The notes under the pieces are model-generated. The model made no database searches, was not told where the DNA came from, and saw nothing but the letters and a program-made list of their open reading frames with translations. A program made the position numbers and the translations under genes. This document shows, one piece after another, positions 14,438 through 15,153 of a DNA stretch of 15,153 bases (the first letter of the stretch is position 1; each line of letters begins with the position of its first letter). Source of the DNA: Lachnospiraceae bacterium (lineage in GTDB: Bacteria > Bacillota_A > Clostridia > Lachnospirales > Lachnospiraceae); assembly GCA_018365895.1 (NCBI GenBank), contig JAGZJD010000056.1, positions 1 to 15,153 on the forward strand. The letters run 5' to 3'.

Positions 14438-14465
14438 TTTTAGTGTAACGTAAAAAATTTGTCAA
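14437..14465 (-). promoter_or_regulatory. Strong promoter of the TetR-ApbE operon
   Basis: Reading leftward, a consensus TTGACA (14460-14465), exactly 17 bp, then TAAAAT (14437-14442). This is the best promoter in the window. It drives the six genes from 14392 to 10766. Its strength together with an overlapping operator implies tight repression and strong induction. Confidence 0.88.
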
Positions 14466-14654
14466 GAATTTCTTAATTTATAATCATGTTAAATCTAGTA
14501 TTGCGTTCTGCACATATGCCCAATGTACAAGTAAGTGGTTAATCACATTCATTGCCGTACTATACAGTTCATTTCAAATTTTATCCATATATATCCTTTC
14601 TCTTTAAATTCAACTCTTCTGTTGCTTTCAGTCTCATTACAAAATCTAAATTTG

Positions 14655-15035
14655 TTATTCTTTCCCATTCAATAGTTTATTTACTCTTTCAACCGGAAAT
14701 CTGTCTTCAATGTCAATTATTTCAAAAAAATTTAGGGGCAATTCTTTCTCTCCAATCAGAGTAAGATATTCATTAACAGCTCTGCGGTCAATCATAATTT
14801 TTCCACCACCAGCCCAATGACGATTGCTCTCCCTCTTTTTCAAGCCAGAAATCCAATATTCATCGCCGTTTTCAATGTCTACATAGTTTGAATAACTACC
14901 ATTATATTTCTGAAAAGCATGGTCATTAAAATAAATGGTTTTCTTAGTTTTTGAAGTTTTCACATATCCAATCCATGCTGGACCATCATCAGAATAACCC
15001 GTTTTCAGTTCAATATACACCAAATCTCTAATCAT
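14655..15035 (-). CDS. Conserved-looking small protein of unknown function
   Basis: A 126-residue soluble protein without signal peptide or membrane helix. It reads as a small alpha/beta domain: LVYIELKTGYSDDGPAWIGYV, then KTIYFNDHAFQKYNG, YVDIENGDEYWISGLKK, and a C-terminal IMIDRRAVNEYLTLIG plus a helical tail. It resembles unnamed proteins of similar size seen in Firmicutes and Bacteroidetes, some mislabelled in databases as an isoprenoid enzyme; I would not accept that label. The ATG at 15035 is preferred over a GTG at 15044 because GGAG lies 8 nt before it. It has no visible promoter of its own in the window and is separated from the TetR operon by about 220 bp. Function unknown. Confidence 0.78.
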   Translation of the reverse strand: MIRDLVYIELKTGYSDDGPAWIGYVKTSKTKKTIYFNDHAFQKYNGSYSNYVDIENGDEYWISGLKKRESNRHWAGGGKIMIDRRAVNEYLTLIGEKELPLNFFEIIDIEDRFPVERVNKLLNGKE

Positions 15036-15062
15036 CTGTATCACTCCAAATTCAAGTTGAAC

Positions 15063-15115
15063 AAAATCGCTGCGCGATGGCCTGCCAAGGCTGTGGCATA
15101 GCGATTTTCTTTTTC
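15063..15115. terminator. Strong bidirectional hairpin upstream of the small gene
   Basis: AAAATCGCT (15063-15071) pairs perfectly with AGCGATTTT (15100-15108). The 28-nt centre is GC-rich and can extend the stem with bulges (ATGGCC with GGCAT, and GCC with GGC). On the plus strand CTTTTT follows; on the minus strand the arm itself ends in TTTTG. It could end a transcript from beyond the right edge or act in the leader of the 15035 gene. No plus-strand gene precedes it within the window. Confidence 0.7.
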
Positions 15116-15153
15116 CTATAACAAAACAGTGGAAAGCAAGTCCTAAAAGTAGT

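Noticed and set aside
14466..14654. A hidden gene between the TetR operon promoter and the small orphan gene
   Set aside because: AT-rich sequence with frequent stops in all frames; only a five-codon ATG follows the one AAAGGA-like site.
15036..15046. GGAGTGATACA shared by the leaders of cysK and the small orphan gene
   Set aside because: A short match around a ribosome binding site, likely chance; no wider similarity between the two leaders.

Overview
The window is AT-rich, low-GC Firmicutes DNA. Strong AGGAGG-type ribosome binding sites, sigma-A-like promoters, T-tailed terminators and the protein families together suggest a gut Lachnospiraceae-type Clostridia. That placement is an inference from protein style, not a database result. 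Nothing in the window marks a phage, insertion sequence, CRISPR array or RNA gene.

Layout. At 1-855 (minus) a YtrA-type GntR regulator overlaps by 4 bp the start of an ABC-transporter ATPase that runs off the left edge; a perfect dyad upstream is the likely operator. At 1135-2691 (plus) lies a YfmM-like ABC-F ATPase with its own promoter, a structured leader and a bidirectional terminator. At 2794-3800 (minus) is a decayed neutral-ceramidase-like gene with two frameshifts and an internal deletion. At 4037-5461 (plus) a MerR-like DUF4004 (YhbD-type) regulator is followed by a bactofilin-like beta-solenoid protein, behind a promoter carrying two copies of one operator-like dyad. At 5567-7007 (minus) cysteine synthase is followed by a small P-loop kinase-like protein.

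The right half is all minus strand. From 10596 down to 7184 runs a cassette of a triple-rhodanese lipoprotein (one catalytic Cys in three domains), a small membrane-anchored protein and a YihN-like MFS transporter, with a hairpin between the first and second gene. From 14392 down to 10766 runs a six-gene operon: a seven-helix membrane protein, a TetR regulator, a two-helix small protein, a DUF2871 membrane protein, a Nudix hydrolase and ApbE flavin transferase. Its promoter is near consensus (TTGACA-17-TAAAAT) and a TGAACA-T-TGTTCA palindrome sits against the -10, so self-repression by the operon's own TetR is likely. At 14655-15035 is a small conserved-looking protein of unknown function, preceded by a strong hairpin.

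How the genes may work together. The rhodanese cassette looks like an extracytoplasmic sulfur-handling module: a surface sulfurtransferase plus an importer, with cysteine synthase nearby. The ApbE operon looks like an envelope redox or stress module under TetR control. The most promising candidates for something undescribed are the rhodanese lipoprotein/anchored protein/MFS cassette and the TetR-controlled membrane operon ending in ApbE. Both functional proposals are inferences.
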